This document shows positions 38,311-47,217 of a stretch of DNA of 49,712 bases, piece after piece. The position numbers and the translations under genes were made by a program. The notes under the pieces are model-generated. The model saw only the letters and a program-made list of their open reading frames with translations, made no database searches and had not been told where the DNA came from. The stretch is from Planctomycetota bacterium (GTDB taxonomy: Bacteria > Planctomycetota > Planctomycetia > Planctomycetales > Planctomycetaceae). The first letter of the stretch is position 1, and each line of letters opens with the position of its first letter. The stretch spans positions 1 through 49,712 of the forward strand of contig JAFEBR010000724.1 of NCBI GenBank assembly GCA_018242565.1, written 5' to 3'.

Positions 38311-39789
38311 TTACAACTGGCCAAGCGCTTGTTCCACGAGTTCCGGTTGCAGGTCTTTGCCGGTGATCGTCTTGAAGACGGTGCTGATGTGCGCGCCGAA
38401 GATCTGGGGGGGCGGCACAATCTTGCAGCCCCGTTCACGGGCTTCGCGCAGCAACTCGGTGTCTCCGATCGGATTCGTCAGATCGGTGACATACATATTC
38501 GGCCGCAGAAACGCCGGGTTGAGTTTCACCCCCGGGCCGCTGGCCCCTCCTACGACACCGCTCTGGGCCTGGGCCTCAGCGATAATCACCACGTCGCACA
38601 GCGTATCGTACATGTTGGCCAGCGGCACATAGCGGGCCCCGGTCGCCTGCGCCAGGCGCTGGGCTTCGCCATCGTCGGCCGCGGTGACGCTGAGCAGTCC
38701 CTTCCGCTTCTGAACCCCCACGGCGACACTTCGCGCCATGCCTCCGGCCCCGATCACAAACACGCTCCGCCGGTCGAGCGGACGGTCTTCGGGAGTTTTC
38801 GCCCCCAACGCATGCTCGATCACGCGCAGCACGCTCTTCCAGGCTACATTGTAGGCGTTCCAGCCGTCGGGCTGCTTAACGACCACGTCGGCATATTGTG
38901 CCTTGCGAGCCGCTTCTTCGATTTCCGTGGCGAGGTTCAGCGCCCGTTCACAGAACTCAGGGTTCCCCAGCAGAACATTGATGTTCAGCACGTCGAGCAT
39001 CTGGTTGATCTTGTCCGAGACCCCCAGTTCCAACTGCAGACAGCGAATGTTGAGCTTCTGCGAGGCAAAGCCCGCATTCAACAACCGGACCGCCGCGCTC
39101 TCGGCGGGTCCAAAACCGGCCACGGCCACAAACCGCGTCTGCGGTCCGATGTCTTTATAATGGTAGATTTCTTCCAGGTCGGTGACGGTGGCCTGACCTT
39201 CGTGCGCTTCGAGCCCGCGTTCCAGAGCGGCGTAAATCCAGGGGGCCCCGTATTTCAAACCCAGCAGCGAAAACATGACGCCGGGTTTCCCCAAGCCCAT
39301 GCCCACCACGGGAATATTGCGCTTCTTGCTGATCGTGGCCAAGAGCGGCCAGGCCGCATCGAGCGTGGGGGTCGGCCCCACGAACTTCACCACATCGGCC
39401 TTGGCGGCAATCGCCCGTTCGATGATCGGTTCCAGATTCGTGAGGGGCTTGTTCAAGCTCGTGTAGCTCACGACGCGCTTGGTGTTGCCGAAGCGCGGCA
39501 CCTGGTCGGCGACATCGAGTTCCAGCTCGATATAGGCCGGCCCGCAGATGATGGCCGTGCGCAACTGAATCAGCCGTTCTTCCTCGCTGCCGTCCCAGTT
39601 GCCCCCATCTTCCCGCCGACGGCAGGATACCAACAACGGCTTGCTGATCCCTTCCATCATCTCTTTGAGGTCGGGTTCTTTCCCCAGGCGATCGAGCCGA
39701 AATTCAATCAGGTCGCATTGCGGTGCGGCGTTGAACAGATCGACTTTGCCCAGCCGGCGGGATTCAGGAGCAACGGCAATGCACAACAT
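38311..39789 (-). CDS. AroDE-like fusion with lost catalytic residues
   Basis: A 492-residue homologue of the fused type I 3-dehydroquinate dehydratase/shikimate dehydrogenase. In the first half the Schiff-base Lys135 (ADVVKFV) is kept, but the catalytic His of SYHD is Thr110 (VVSYTSLNK), and the substrate-binding Arg is Ser174 (VMFSLLGLKYGAP). In the second half the Rossmann loop VFVIGAGGMARS is intact. The SxSP, NVTIPHK and NTDG motifs of shikimate dehydrogenase are replaced (PAESAAV, INVLLGNPEF, AYNVAWKS), so the catalytic Lys and Asp are missing. It is probably a paralogue with a different role, not the pathway enzyme. ATG 39789 matches the family start. A 220-bp piece is duplicated at 31013-31232. 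Confidence 0.85.
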   Translation of the reverse strand: MLCIAVAPESRRLGKVDLFNAAPQCDLIEFRLDRLGKEPDLKEMMEGISKPLLVSCRRREDGGNWDGSEEERLIQLRTAIICGPAYIELELDVADQVPRFGNTKRVVSYTSLNKPLTNLEPIIERAIAAKADVVKFVGPTPTLDAAWPLLATISKKRNIPVVGMGLGKPGVMFSLLGLKYGAPWIYAALERGLEAHEGQATVTDLEEIYHYKDIGPQTRFVAVAGFGPAESAAVRLLNAGFASQKLNIRCLQLELGVSDKINQMLDVLNINVLLGNPEFCERALNLATEIEEAARKAQYADVVVKQPDGWNAYNVAWKSVLRVIEHALGAKTPEDRPLDRRSVFVIGAGGMARSVAVGVQKRKGLLSVTAADDGEAQRLAQATGARYVPLANMYDTLCDVVIIAEAQAQSGVVGGASGPGVKLNPAFLRPNMYVTDLTNPIGDTELLREARERGCKIVPPPQIFGAHISTVFKTITGKDLQPELVEQALGQL

Positions 39790-39842
39790 AACGTCAGTAG
39801 ACCTTCCCAAGAGACCCGGAACGAATTGCCAGCCACACAATT

Positions 39843-39870
39843 CCGGTCGGCCCGCCAGGCGGGCGACCGG
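39843..39870 (-). terminator. GC-rich hairpin after CehA-like gene
   Basis: CCGGTCGGCCCGCC and GGCGGGCGACCGG pair over 13 bp with one bulged G and a very tight loop. It lies between the CehA-like stop (39944) and the aroDE-like start (39789), both leftward. On the leftward strand AATTGTGTGG follows, only weakly T-rich. Confidence 0.5.
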
Positions 39871-39943
39871 AGACCTTCTTCCTTACTTCAACAGCGAATA
39901 CAGGTGTGACACGCTGCCTGTCGAGACCCAATCGACAGGGTAC

Positions 39944-42346
39944 TCAATCGTCGGTGGCCTGTTGAGCCACGGCGGTGTAAATCTCTTTCGCCCGATCGTA
40001 CGCAGCTTTCGCCGCGTCGCGTTCGGCGGCACGAATACTGCCGACCTTGGCTTTCCAGCAGGTTGACACGGCTTCGATACACCAATCCGCACTCTTCTTA
40101 CTGGCACGGACCGGCTGACCACCCACTTCGACCCAGACGGGGTTGGTATGCACCGACGGAAAGATTCGCACGGCGACCCAGCTCGACTTCTTGATCGGCA
40201 CGTCAAAATCCATGTGACCGACACGGCCGTCCGCCGTCACCTTACGCGTGGCAACAGGCACACCATTGACAATCACCTCCACCGGAACATCGCGGGTGTC
40301 ACCCTGACGCGCCCGTTCAAGATGCCAATACGGTTTCTGATCGAGCCGACGGTTGCGGATCGCCTCGGTCTCGGGAGTCGGCTTTTCGTTCGCCAGGAAC
40401 GCGGCGACATCGAAACTCACTTTGACCGTTCCCGGCTTGTCGATCTTCAGCGTGCTGATCTGCCCACCGGTCCCCGCTTCGCCGACAGCGACCTTGTCCA
40501 CCCGGAAATCCAGGATGTGGCTGAGCCCGTCGCCGCAGTAACTGCGGCCGTCTTTGAGCCCCTGCACCCAATTGTCGTAGTTCAACTCTTCGGTCGGGTC
40601 GAGCTTGACGTAAATGCGACCCAGGCCGACTTTATCGCCATAGATGCACGGAAAGTCGGTCTCGCCGCTGATGCGCGAGGTCATGCCGCAGTTCAGAGTG
40701 TGATACCAGATATTCAATTCCCAGATGACCGGGGTATCGACCGCCGAAATGAAATCGCAGGCCCCGTTGGCCGTGGTCACGATATACTCATTCGCGCCGA
40801 TGCCATCAAAACGGGGCATGGCATAGTCGGGCAGCTTATCGGCGGCTTTGCCGATCCAGCCAGCCGGCAGGCGGTTGTAATCGACCATTTGCCGTGAACC
40901 GTCGGGCATGACGTCGGGCAATTGCAGCCCCCAGCCCGAATGGCTGTAACCCACGACCCCTTTTTGTTTTTGGCCCCACTCCAGCACGGGCTGGGTCCAA
41001 CTGGGCCATTGTTCAATCAATTCGGTCCCCGGATAATCATCTTCCGTGAGCCGCAGCAGACACAGGTGCCCGGCATGCGACGACGGAAAGCCGCTGACTT
41101 CGACGTCGTACCGCATCAGGTAATTCGGCCGCGACAGAGCCGAGGTTTTTCCTTCAAAATACTGCTTCTGGGCGTACCAGCACGGTCCCCACGAGAGGAC
41201 ACAGCCCACATTCAGATCTTCACCGAGAATGTGCCGCATCATGTCGGCGGGCGTGACCCCTTCGGTGGGGTTTTCGTAGTGTGCACAGCCGGCGGCATGC
41301 ACATGGTGATCGCCCGAGAACCAACGGCGGTCGGCCGGATGAATCCAGCGATGCAGTTGAAATTCGGCAGGCTGACTGACAATGTTCTCGCGCACGATCA
41401 GCTTGTGGTTCTCGACCAGGTATTCAGGGCCACGCGCTACTTCGATGTTGTATTCGCCCGGAGGGAGGTGAATCGACTCGCCATCGCTGCGATAGATCTG
41501 GTTATGAAAAAAGAAATCGGGGGCCAGACGGCGGGCCGGGTTAGGATACACACGACCGTATTTATCGCGGATCACAAAAGCCGCCGTCGTGGGCTTGCCA
41601 TCGAAATCGCGAACCTTCAGAGCCACTTCGACAGCGGGCAGACATTGAAACAGAATCGGCACGGCGTTGCGAAAGCCAATGTCCTGGGTTCCCTGGCCGA
41701 CGTTGAATCCCAGTTTCGCTTCACGTTTACCGACTTCACGGCTGTAGAGTTGAATGATGCGGTATTCGAGCAACAGGCCGGACAACCGGGGTTTCAGGGG
41801 CTGCGCGTTGAACAGTGTGCCATCGAGCCAACGCTGCGGGACGTCGGTCGGTTTGACATCGATTTGCGGATCAGGACGCCCCGTGCTGCGCTTGAACAGC
41901 GGGGCCAGGTTGGGACTTTCGATCTTCAATTCGGGATTGATGCCCGCCTGGTTATGCACCTTGACCAGAAACGTGCGCCAGCCCTGCTGGATCAGTTCCT
42001 TTTTGGCCGGGCCTTCGACCACTGACACGCGGCTTTCGGCGTTGATGGTCACTCCCACCACGCACAGCGGGTCGAGAATTTTTTGAATCGCCAGAGACGA
42101 TTTGCGGGCGTCGGGTTCGTTGATGGCGCGCTGCAGGTCGTCGCGATCGGACTGACTGAGGGGGGCCCCGACGTAGTCGAGCGCTTCGATGAGCCGTTCG
42201 GTGGCCGCGGCCAGCGGTTGGGCTTCGACGTTTTCCACCTTGGGAAATTCGTCCGCCACAGACACCCGGGTGGCCGTCAAGATCAGGACCCACAGCCAGG
42301 CCCACCACCGGGGTGCTGATACGAGACGGTGCAGCGCAAGAACCAT
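39944..42346 (-). CDS. CehA/McbA-type metallohydrolase, secreted
   Basis: An 800-residue exported protein. The signal peptide covers WAWLWVLILTATRVSVADEF (about 15-34). A long N-terminal part contains a carboxypeptidase-regulatory-like stretch (VRDFDGKPTTAAFVIRDKYG, HLPPGEYNIEVARGPEY). The PHP-like hydrolase part begins with RWFSGDHHVHAAGCAHYENP, whose His-x-His-type ligands match the CehA/McbA family, and continues with VVGYSHSGWGLQLPD and NWVQGLKDGRSYCGDG. The C-terminus is beta-rich with a helical tail. McbA/CehA enzymes hydrolyse phosphate or carbamate esters; substrate here is unknown. ATG 42346 has GGGAG nine bases upstream; 39 upstream codons in frame look non-coding. Confidence 0.87.
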   Translation of the reverse strand: MVLALHRLVSAPRWWAWLWVLILTATRVSVADEFPKVENVEAQPLAAATERLIEALDYVGAPLSQSDRDDLQRAINEPDARKSSLAIQKILDPLCVVGVTINAESRVSVVEGPAKKELIQQGWRTFLVKVHNQAGINPELKIESPNLAPLFKRSTGRPDPQIDVKPTDVPQRWLDGTLFNAQPLKPRLSGLLLEYRIIQLYSREVGKREAKLGFNVGQGTQDIGFRNAVPILFQCLPAVEVALKVRDFDGKPTTAAFVIRDKYGRVYPNPARRLAPDFFFHNQIYRSDGESIHLPPGEYNIEVARGPEYLVENHKLIVRENIVSQPAEFQLHRWIHPADRRWFSGDHHVHAAGCAHYENPTEGVTPADMMRHILGEDLNVGCVLSWGPCWYAQKQYFEGKTSALSRPNYLMRYDVEVSGFPSSHAGHLCLLRLTEDDYPGTELIEQWPSWTQPVLEWGQKQKGVVGYSHSGWGLQLPDVMPDGSRQMVDYNRLPAGWIGKAADKLPDYAMPRFDGIGANEYIVTTANGACDFISAVDTPVIWELNIWYHTLNCGMTSRISGETDFPCIYGDKVGLGRIYVKLDPTEELNYDNWVQGLKDGRSYCGDGLSHILDFRVDKVAVGEAGTGGQISTLKIDKPGTVKVSFDVAAFLANEKPTPETEAIRNRRLDQKPYWHLERARQGDTRDVPVEVIVNGVPVATRKVTADGRVGHMDFDVPIKKSSWVAVRIFPSVHTNPVWVEVGGQPVRASKKSADWCIEAVSTCWKAKVGSIRAAERDAAKAAYDRAKEIYTAVAQQATDD

Positions 42347-42615
42347 GACGACAACTCCCGATTTACTGGAACCGGCGGACCTGGATCGAAGTCGGCGGGC
42401 GGACGACGCGCGAATGCCACGTCCACACGAGTCCCGGACTTCCTGGACATCTTTCGCATCCACATTGTCAGGCCACCTGCGACCATCGTCAAGCGACTGT
42501 GACTGGCCGCACCAGCGTCAGGGCCTGCCTGACGCGCGGTGGCGAAGCGGTGCCAGATGTCGCCGTGGAGGCATTTGAATTTTCTGGCCGTCACACAATT
42601 TCGGCAGTTGGCGCT

Positions 42616-42843
42616 TTATCGAGCGACCAAATACATGCCCACGACACCGAGGACAATACCGAAGAGTACGAGCGACGCGCCGATCAGCAGCAAGCAGAGG
42701 CTCGTCACCGTAGGGTACTGCGAGCCACAGTCATGCAGTCGACTCAACAGATCAAGATCGGATGAGTCATCAAAGAACTTCGCCGTGCGCACGGCTGGAC
42801 GACGCGACGCAAGCTTGTCGGCGATCGCTCTTAAGTTCGTCAT
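42616..42843 (-). CDS. Small one-helix membrane protein
   Basis: A 75-residue protein: a basic N-terminal half (MTNLRAIADKLASRRPAVRT, then DDSSDLDLLSRLHDCG) and one strong membrane helix at the end (LCLLLIGASLVLFGIVLGVV) finishing with YLVAR. No family is recognised. The start ATG 42843 lacks a good Shine-Dalgarno; an upstream in-frame ATG at 42876 is possible. Leftward, about 270 bp upstream of the CehA-like gene. A C-terminal hydrophobic anchor with a short charged head is typical of many uncharacterised small proteins, so it may be real but is not certain. Confidence 0.5.
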   Translation of the reverse strand: MTNLRAIADKLASRRPAVRTAKFFDDSSDLDLLSRLHDCGSQYPTVTSLCLLLIGASLVLFGIVLGVVGMYLVAR

Positions 42844-43175
42844 GCTCTTGAGTCTACCAGCGCGAACAAAATCCACGCCAGATGTCTCTGACTGGATTTT
42901 GGGGGGACAGCCCTGAATTCGGGGAAAGACTCACTTTGCGGTGGTCAGGCTGATTACCTGTACGGGCCTGATCAAGATCAATCAGGGGGGCCAACGGCCG
43001 GGCTGCTAACAACCGAGAGGTTTCATTCCCGTTGCCAGTCTGGTCGTGGGCGAACCTGATGACTGTCTATGCGGACGTCACAACTCTGCCAAGGCCGCGG
43101 TATAATCGAATCGGTTTTCACTGCGCCGGCTTATCGCAGCCCGCTTCAGCCTCGGTTCCAAATCCGGACAGGCCC
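42844..43175. other. Gap after the ECF sigma gene, no gene
   Basis: About 330 bp. It contains an inverted repeat CCTGAT/ATCAGG (42967-42986) and an isolated TATAAT at 43101-43106 facing right, without a -35 and with no gene downstream on that strand. Nothing else is recognisable. Confidence 0.35.
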
Positions 43176-43778
43176 TTACGCGTCACCCAACTGTTTTCGC
43201 AGTCGACGGAGGACTCGGCTTTTGGCCTGCCGGACGGCCATCGAGGTCATTGACAGTTCTTCTGCCACTCTGGTCGCGGACTGGCCCAGAACCGCCGTTT
43301 TCCAGAAGGCCTCCCACGTGTGTTCCTCGAGTTCCGGTCGGATCTGATCGAGCGCCCGCGAAATCAAGTTGGCTAAATCATTCGAATCAGTGGGAGGGCT
43401 GTCTCCGGCGGCATCGACGCACGGATCGGGAATCTCAGACAAGCGAGCGAGAGCCGTGCTGCCCCCGGTTCCGGCCGGCTCATTTCGTCGCCACCATTGT
43501 AAGATGGCATTGCGCGTGATCGTCCACACCCAGCCACGAAATGTCGCTCGCGGATGTGTCGGATCGAATTTCGCGATCCCACGATGCACGGCCAGAAAGA
43601 CTTCCTGGCCAATGTCCGCCCGCGCGGCAGCCTCCACGCCCAGTTGTCGGCACCAACTCTCGATCAACGGAGCGTAAAGGCTGACCAGGTCGGCCCACGC
43701 GAGGGCAGATCCCTCCTGAATGCGGGCCGCCAGACTCAAGCCGCTAGAACTCTCAGAGCTGGTAACTGTGGAAGGCAT
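43176..43778 (-). CDS. ECF RNA polymerase sigma factor
   Basis: A 200-residue ECF sigma factor with regions 2 and 4 only. Region 2 (about 27-95): DLVSLYAPLIESWCRQLG, ARADIGQEVFLAVHRGIAKF (DxxQEVF signature), and FRGWVWTITRNAILQWWRR, which holds the -10 recognition helix. Region 4 (about 138-195): WEAFWKTAVLGQSATRVAEE and MTSMAVRQAKSRVLRRLRKQ, the -35 helix-turn-helix. The start is ATG 43778; the frame extends 32 codons further without similarity. It is divergent from a kinase whose N-terminus has an anti-sigma zinc motif, the arrangement reported for planctomycete kinase-linked ECF groups. That protein is its likely regulator. Confidence 0.94.
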   Translation of the reverse strand: MPSTVTSSESSSGLSLAARIQEGSALAWADLVSLYAPLIESWCRQLGVEAAARADIGQEVFLAVHRGIAKFDPTHPRATFRGWVWTITRNAILQWWRRNEPAGTGGSTALARLSEIPDPCVDAAGDSPPTDSNDLANLISRALDQIRPELEEHTWEAFWKTAVLGQSATRVAEELSMTSMAVRQAKSRVLRRLRKQLGDA

Positions 43779-43887
43779 ATCGCCGAGTGTAAACCGGCGT
43801 CTGCAGTCTCCGCCAGCCAGGATTTCATCGCTGGAATGCCAACTTGGCCGGCGCGACGGAATGCCCTGGGCCAAGGGATCGCAGATT

Positions 43888-43900
43888 TACGTCGGACGTA
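43888..43900. promoter_or_regulatory. Inverted repeat between divergent sigma and kinase genes
   Basis: TACGTC-G-GACGTA, a 6-bp perfect inverted repeat, lies in the 288-bp divergent spacer between the ECF sigma and kinase-adaptor genes. It may be an operator; short enough to arise by chance. Confidence 0.25.
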
Positions 43901-44066
43901 CAAGCGGTCCATTTTGTCGCCACCGGCGCGTCACACCCCTGCATTGAACCTGTGAGTGGATAACAAAACCTCTGAGGCGGATGCGATTGGGGTGAGCGAA
44001 ACAGCCCACAAATGGTCTTGTTACAAGTTGTTGATGTCACAAAACATTCCAGATGGAAAACAAATC

Positions 44067-46697
44067 ATGGCCCAGCTCGATTGCCCGAATAACCAGACCT
44101 TGCGGAATTACCTGCTCGGCAAATGTTCCGACGTGCTGTCCGTGGAAATCGAAGGGCATTTGTCGCACTGCTCCGAGTGCGAAGCGACAATTTCTCAATT
44201 CGATTCGGCCGACGATACCCTGCTGCGACATTTACCGCTGGCACCAGCGGCAGCGACCTCTGAACCAGAGGATCCGCCGGGTTGGATCCACGAGTTGCGG
44301 CAGGAGCCGCCAGCGGAGGGCGGCGGCGACATGCGCCCTGACAACCTCGGCAGAATTCCTTCGACGGCCGAAGTCCACGAGATGCCCCCTTTGCCCGACG
44401 GCTGCGCCAATTACGAGTTGCTGGGAGTGTTGGGGCGAGGAGGCATGGGGGTCGTCTTTCTGGCACGCCATCGGCAGTTGAATCGCCGGGTCGCGCTCAA
44501 GGTCGTCCGTCCCGACGCCCTCTCCAGCAGAGAGGCACGGCAGATGTTTCAGCGGGAAATTCAGATTCTCGGTCAGCTCAATCATCCGGGAATCGTCATG
44601 GCGACCGACGCGGGAACGGTGGCGTCTGGGGCCTATCTGGTGATGGAACTGATCGAAGGAGCAGACCTCGGCCGGGTCGTCCGAGAGGGTGGCCCGCTGA
44701 CCGTTGAAGCTGCCTGTGCCGTCGGAAGGCAGGTGGCCGAGGCCCTCGCGGCAGCGCATGGCAGCGGGGCCATTCATCGCGACGTGAAGCCTTCAAACAT
44801 CATGGTCGATTTGAATGGCCGCGCGCGACTGCTGGATTTTGGCCTGGCGCACATGACCCTGATGATGCAACACAGCGGCGATACCTCGGTAGGCCGCCTG
44901 CTGGGAACGCTCGACTACATGGCCCCGGAACAGGCTGGTGGCCAGTGCCCGGTTGACTCGCGAGCCGATCTGTACAGCCTGGGGGCGACGCTGTTCTTCC
45001 TGCTCACGGGGCGCCCCCCGCACGGCTCGCGAAAGGGCCGCTCGATGTTGGAGCAGATTCGGGCCATTTCCCATGAAGATGCCGTGCCGGTCAGCTCGAT
45101 TCGTGTGGACGTGCCAATTGAACTCGACCGGCTCGTGGCATCGTTACTGTGCCGCGACCCCGAACGCCGTCCTCTGTCGGCTGCCGACGTAGCCGCCGTA
45201 CTCGCGCGTTGGGCGGGCGGGAACTTGGGGACTCGCGTGGCCGATCTTGTACCGCGCCTGCCCATTGCCGAGCAGACTGCAGCCGACAGCGTGGCAGCCA
45301 GGCAATCGTTTGTCGCGCTGTTGGGAACCGAAGCCCTGGGGCCGGCCAGCACGGCGGCACCGCCCGCGGTCCGTCCCGTGCGCGGGCGATTTTGGGGAAA
45401 GTGGACGGCTCTGGCCGCGTGGGCCGGAATCGTTCTGGGCGGTGTCACGATCTGGCTGAAGACTTCACAGGGAACCCTCAAGATCGAATCGGAAGTTGGC
45501 GACGTAACCGTCGAAGCCATTGACGAACGGAACCAGGTCCGCGAGTTGCAGATCAAACAGGGAAACAACGAGACGATCCTCGAAACCGGGACGTACCGCG
45601 TGCGACTGGCGGGAACGCACGATGGGATCGCGCTCGACCGCGACGTGATCCGATTGCATCGCGGGGACGCGACGGTGGCGAAGATTCTGCGCGTCGCCGA
45701 TGACGCCGGGGCAGATCGACCAGAGGGACATCGCCAGATCAGAATTGCCAACCCGGAAAGAAAGAACGTCACGATCCGTGAGAAATTTGTCTGCCAGATC
45801 CAGTCGCATCGCCACATCAAGGTCCGCGCCCTGGAGCGCGGGTATCTCGAGGAGATCCACCTCAAGGAAGGCCAGATGGTCAAGAAAGGCGATCTGCTGT
45901 TCAAAATTACTCCGATAATTCTTCAGGCCCGGCTCGACGTCGAGCTGGCCGAGCAACAACATGCCCAATTGCAGTACGACGCCACCAAGAGACTGTTCGA
46001 TCATAATGTCGTCAGTGCGGGGGAGTTGGGATTGCACGCGGCCAACCTGAAAAAGGCCGAGGCCAAAGTGGCGGAGGCCCGAGCTGAATTGAACTTTGCC
46101 AGTGTTCGAGCACCCTTTGACGGCTTGATTGGCAGACTGCAGCAACAGCAAGGCAGTCTTTCGAACGCGGGGGATGAGCTCACGACCTTGTCCGATAACA
46201 GCCTGATGTGGGTCTATTTCCATGTTCCCGAAGCCCGTTACCTCGAGTTCATGAGCGACGTGAATCAGCCGCGCGAGGATTTGCAAATCGAGCTCGTGCT
46301 GGCAAATGGTCGGAAGTATCAGCAGGCCGGGAAGATCAGCGCGATTGAGTCGGACTTCGACCACGAGAAAGGGAGTATCGCGTTCCGCGCTGATTTCCCG
46401 AACCCGGACCGGCTACTGCGTCATGGTCAGGCGGGCACTGTGTCGATCAGCCGAGAACTCAAGGACGCGATCGTCATACCGCAGCAGGCCACGTTCGAGA
46501 TTCTCCAAAAGCGGTACGTGTATGTCATCGACAAAGACCACGTAGCGCACCGGCGCGAAATTGTCGTCCAGAATGAACTTGACGACCGGTTGGTCGTCAA
46601 GCAGGGTTTGGATGCAGGAGACACCCTTGTGGTCGACGGAATCCGACAGGTTCGCGATGGCGGGAAGGTGGATCTGGGTGACGGGGCTACGCCCTGA
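44067..46697 (+). CDS. Anti-sigma/Ser-Thr kinase/periplasmic adaptor fusion
   Basis: An 876-residue fusion. Residues 1-50: zinc anti-sigma motif HxxxCxxC (His31, Cys35, Cys38; HLSHCSEC). 116-385: Ser/Thr kinase with GRGGMG (123-128), Lys145, HRDVKPSN (237-244), DFG (257-259) and APEQ, all catalytic residues present. 446-464: one membrane helix. 465-545: a beta domain seen after the helix in planctomycete kinases. 560-870: a complete HlyD/AcrA-type membrane fusion protein: lipoyl half IKVRALERGYLEEIHLKEGQ, coiled-coil hairpin (about 620-675), second lipoyl half SVRAPFDGLIGRLQ, beta barrel and membrane-proximal domain ending VVDGIRQVRDGGKV. ATG 44067 is chosen; 44034 is possible. No pump gene follows. 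Confidence 0.92.
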   Translation: MAQLDCPNNQTLRNYLLGKCSDVLSVEIEGHLSHCSECEATISQFDSADDTLLRHLPLAPAAATSEPEDPPGWIHELRQEPPAEGGGDMRPDNLGRIPSTAEVHEMPPLPDGCANYELLGVLGRGGMGVVFLARHRQLNRRVALKVVRPDALSSREARQMFQREIQILGQLNHPGIVMATDAGTVASGAYLVMELIEGADLGRVVREGGPLTVEAACAVGRQVAEALAAAHGSGAIHRDVKPSNIMVDLNGRARLLDFGLAHMTLMMQHSGDTSVGRLLGTLDYMAPEQAGGQCPVDSRADLYSLGATLFFLLTGRPPHGSRKGRSMLEQIRAISHEDAVPVSSIRVDVPIELDRLVASLLCRDPERRPLSAADVAAVLARWAGGNLGTRVADLVPRLPIAEQTAADSVAARQSFVALLGTEALGPASTAAPPAVRPVRGRFWGKWTALAAWAGIVLGGVTIWLKTSQGTLKIESEVGDVTVEAIDERNQVRELQIKQGNNETILETGTYRVRLAGTHDGIALDRDVIRLHRGDATVAKILRVADDAGADRPEGHRQIRIANPERKNVTIREKFVCQIQSHRHIKVRALERGYLEEIHLKEGQMVKKGDLLFKITPIILQARLDVELAEQQHAQLQYDATKRLFDHNVVSAGELGLHAANLKKAEAKVAEARAELNFASVRAPFDGLIGRLQQQQGSLSNAGDELTTLSDNSLMWVYFHVPEARYLEFMSDVNQPREDLQIELVLANGRKYQQAGKISAIESDFDHEKGSIAFRADFPNPDRLLRHGQAGTVSISRELKDAIVIPQQATFEILQKRYVYVIDKDHVAHRREIVVQNELDDRLVVKQGLDAGDTLVVDGIRQVRDGGKVDLGDGATP

Positions 46698-46719
46698 ATG
46701 CGCCTGACTCGGACCAGGG

Positions 46720-47196
46720 ATGGAAGTCGCACCATATCCAAATGGAGGATTGCGCAAACAGTTCTTTCTACAGCCAGGGAATCGAACTAAATTTGTTTAC
46801 GATGTGGCCTTCAACCCCGATGGCGAGCAGGTGGCGTCGGTCGCCTGGGACGGAACGTTGAGGCTGTGGAATGCGACGACGGGTCAGCAGACGCACCTTT
46901 CGAAACATGAATCGGTGATCTTGTCGGGCGTCTCTTACAGTCGCAACGGCCGGCGACTGGTGACGACTGAGAGGGCAGTCGGCGTGACCCTGTGGGATGT
47001 CGAATTCGGTCAAGCGATCAGGACCTTTTCAGCTCCTGTGAAGGAAGGTGACGTGCGCGCGGTTTTGAATCCCGACGGCACGATCATGGCGGTTGGATCG
47101 CATACGGGGATCGTGACTCTGTGGGATACAAACACGATCCAGGAGCTGGGCCAACTGCAGGGGCATGACGCGGGTCGATTTGTCCGGGACGTGTGA
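46720..47196 (+). CDS. WD40 propeller, first part (interrupted gene)
   Basis: A 158-codon frame holding WD40 blades 1-3 and the start of blade 4: VYDVAFNPDGEQVASVAWDG..LRLWN, SYSRNGRRLVTTE..VTLWD, VRAVLNPDGTIMAVGSH..VTLWD, then RFVRDV and TGA. The same frame continues without break after the stop with FTPDGKRLATAS, the natural continuation of blade 4, so a nonsense change (or sequence error) has cut one gene in two. It starts 22 bp after the kinase-adaptor stop and in a different frame. As written it could yield only a half propeller. No signal peptide or membrane helix is seen, so a cytoplasmic product is expected. Confidence 0.75.
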   Translation: MEVAPYPNGGLRKQFFLQPGNRTKFVYDVAFNPDGEQVASVAWDGTLRLWNATTGQQTHLSKHESVILSGVSYSRNGRRLVTTERAVGVTLWDVEFGQAIRTFSAPVKEGDVRAVLNPDGTIMAVGSHTGIVTLWDTNTIQELGQLQGHDAGRFVRDV

Positions 47197-47217
47197 TTTA
47201 CGCCGGATGGCAAGCGG

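Noticed and set aside
38329-39909. A 526-codon open frame antisense to the aroDE-like gene
   Set aside because: No recognisable family, and the composition is that of a shadow frame. The minus-strand protein aligns to AroDE along its full length.
43101-43106. Perfect TATAAT
   Set aside because: No -35, no extended -10 and no gene downstream on that strand; probably chance.
43956-44066. GTG start at 43956 for the kinase-adaptor gene
   Set aside because: The added 37 residues show no similarity; the family-like start at MAQLDCPNNQ (44067) is preferred.
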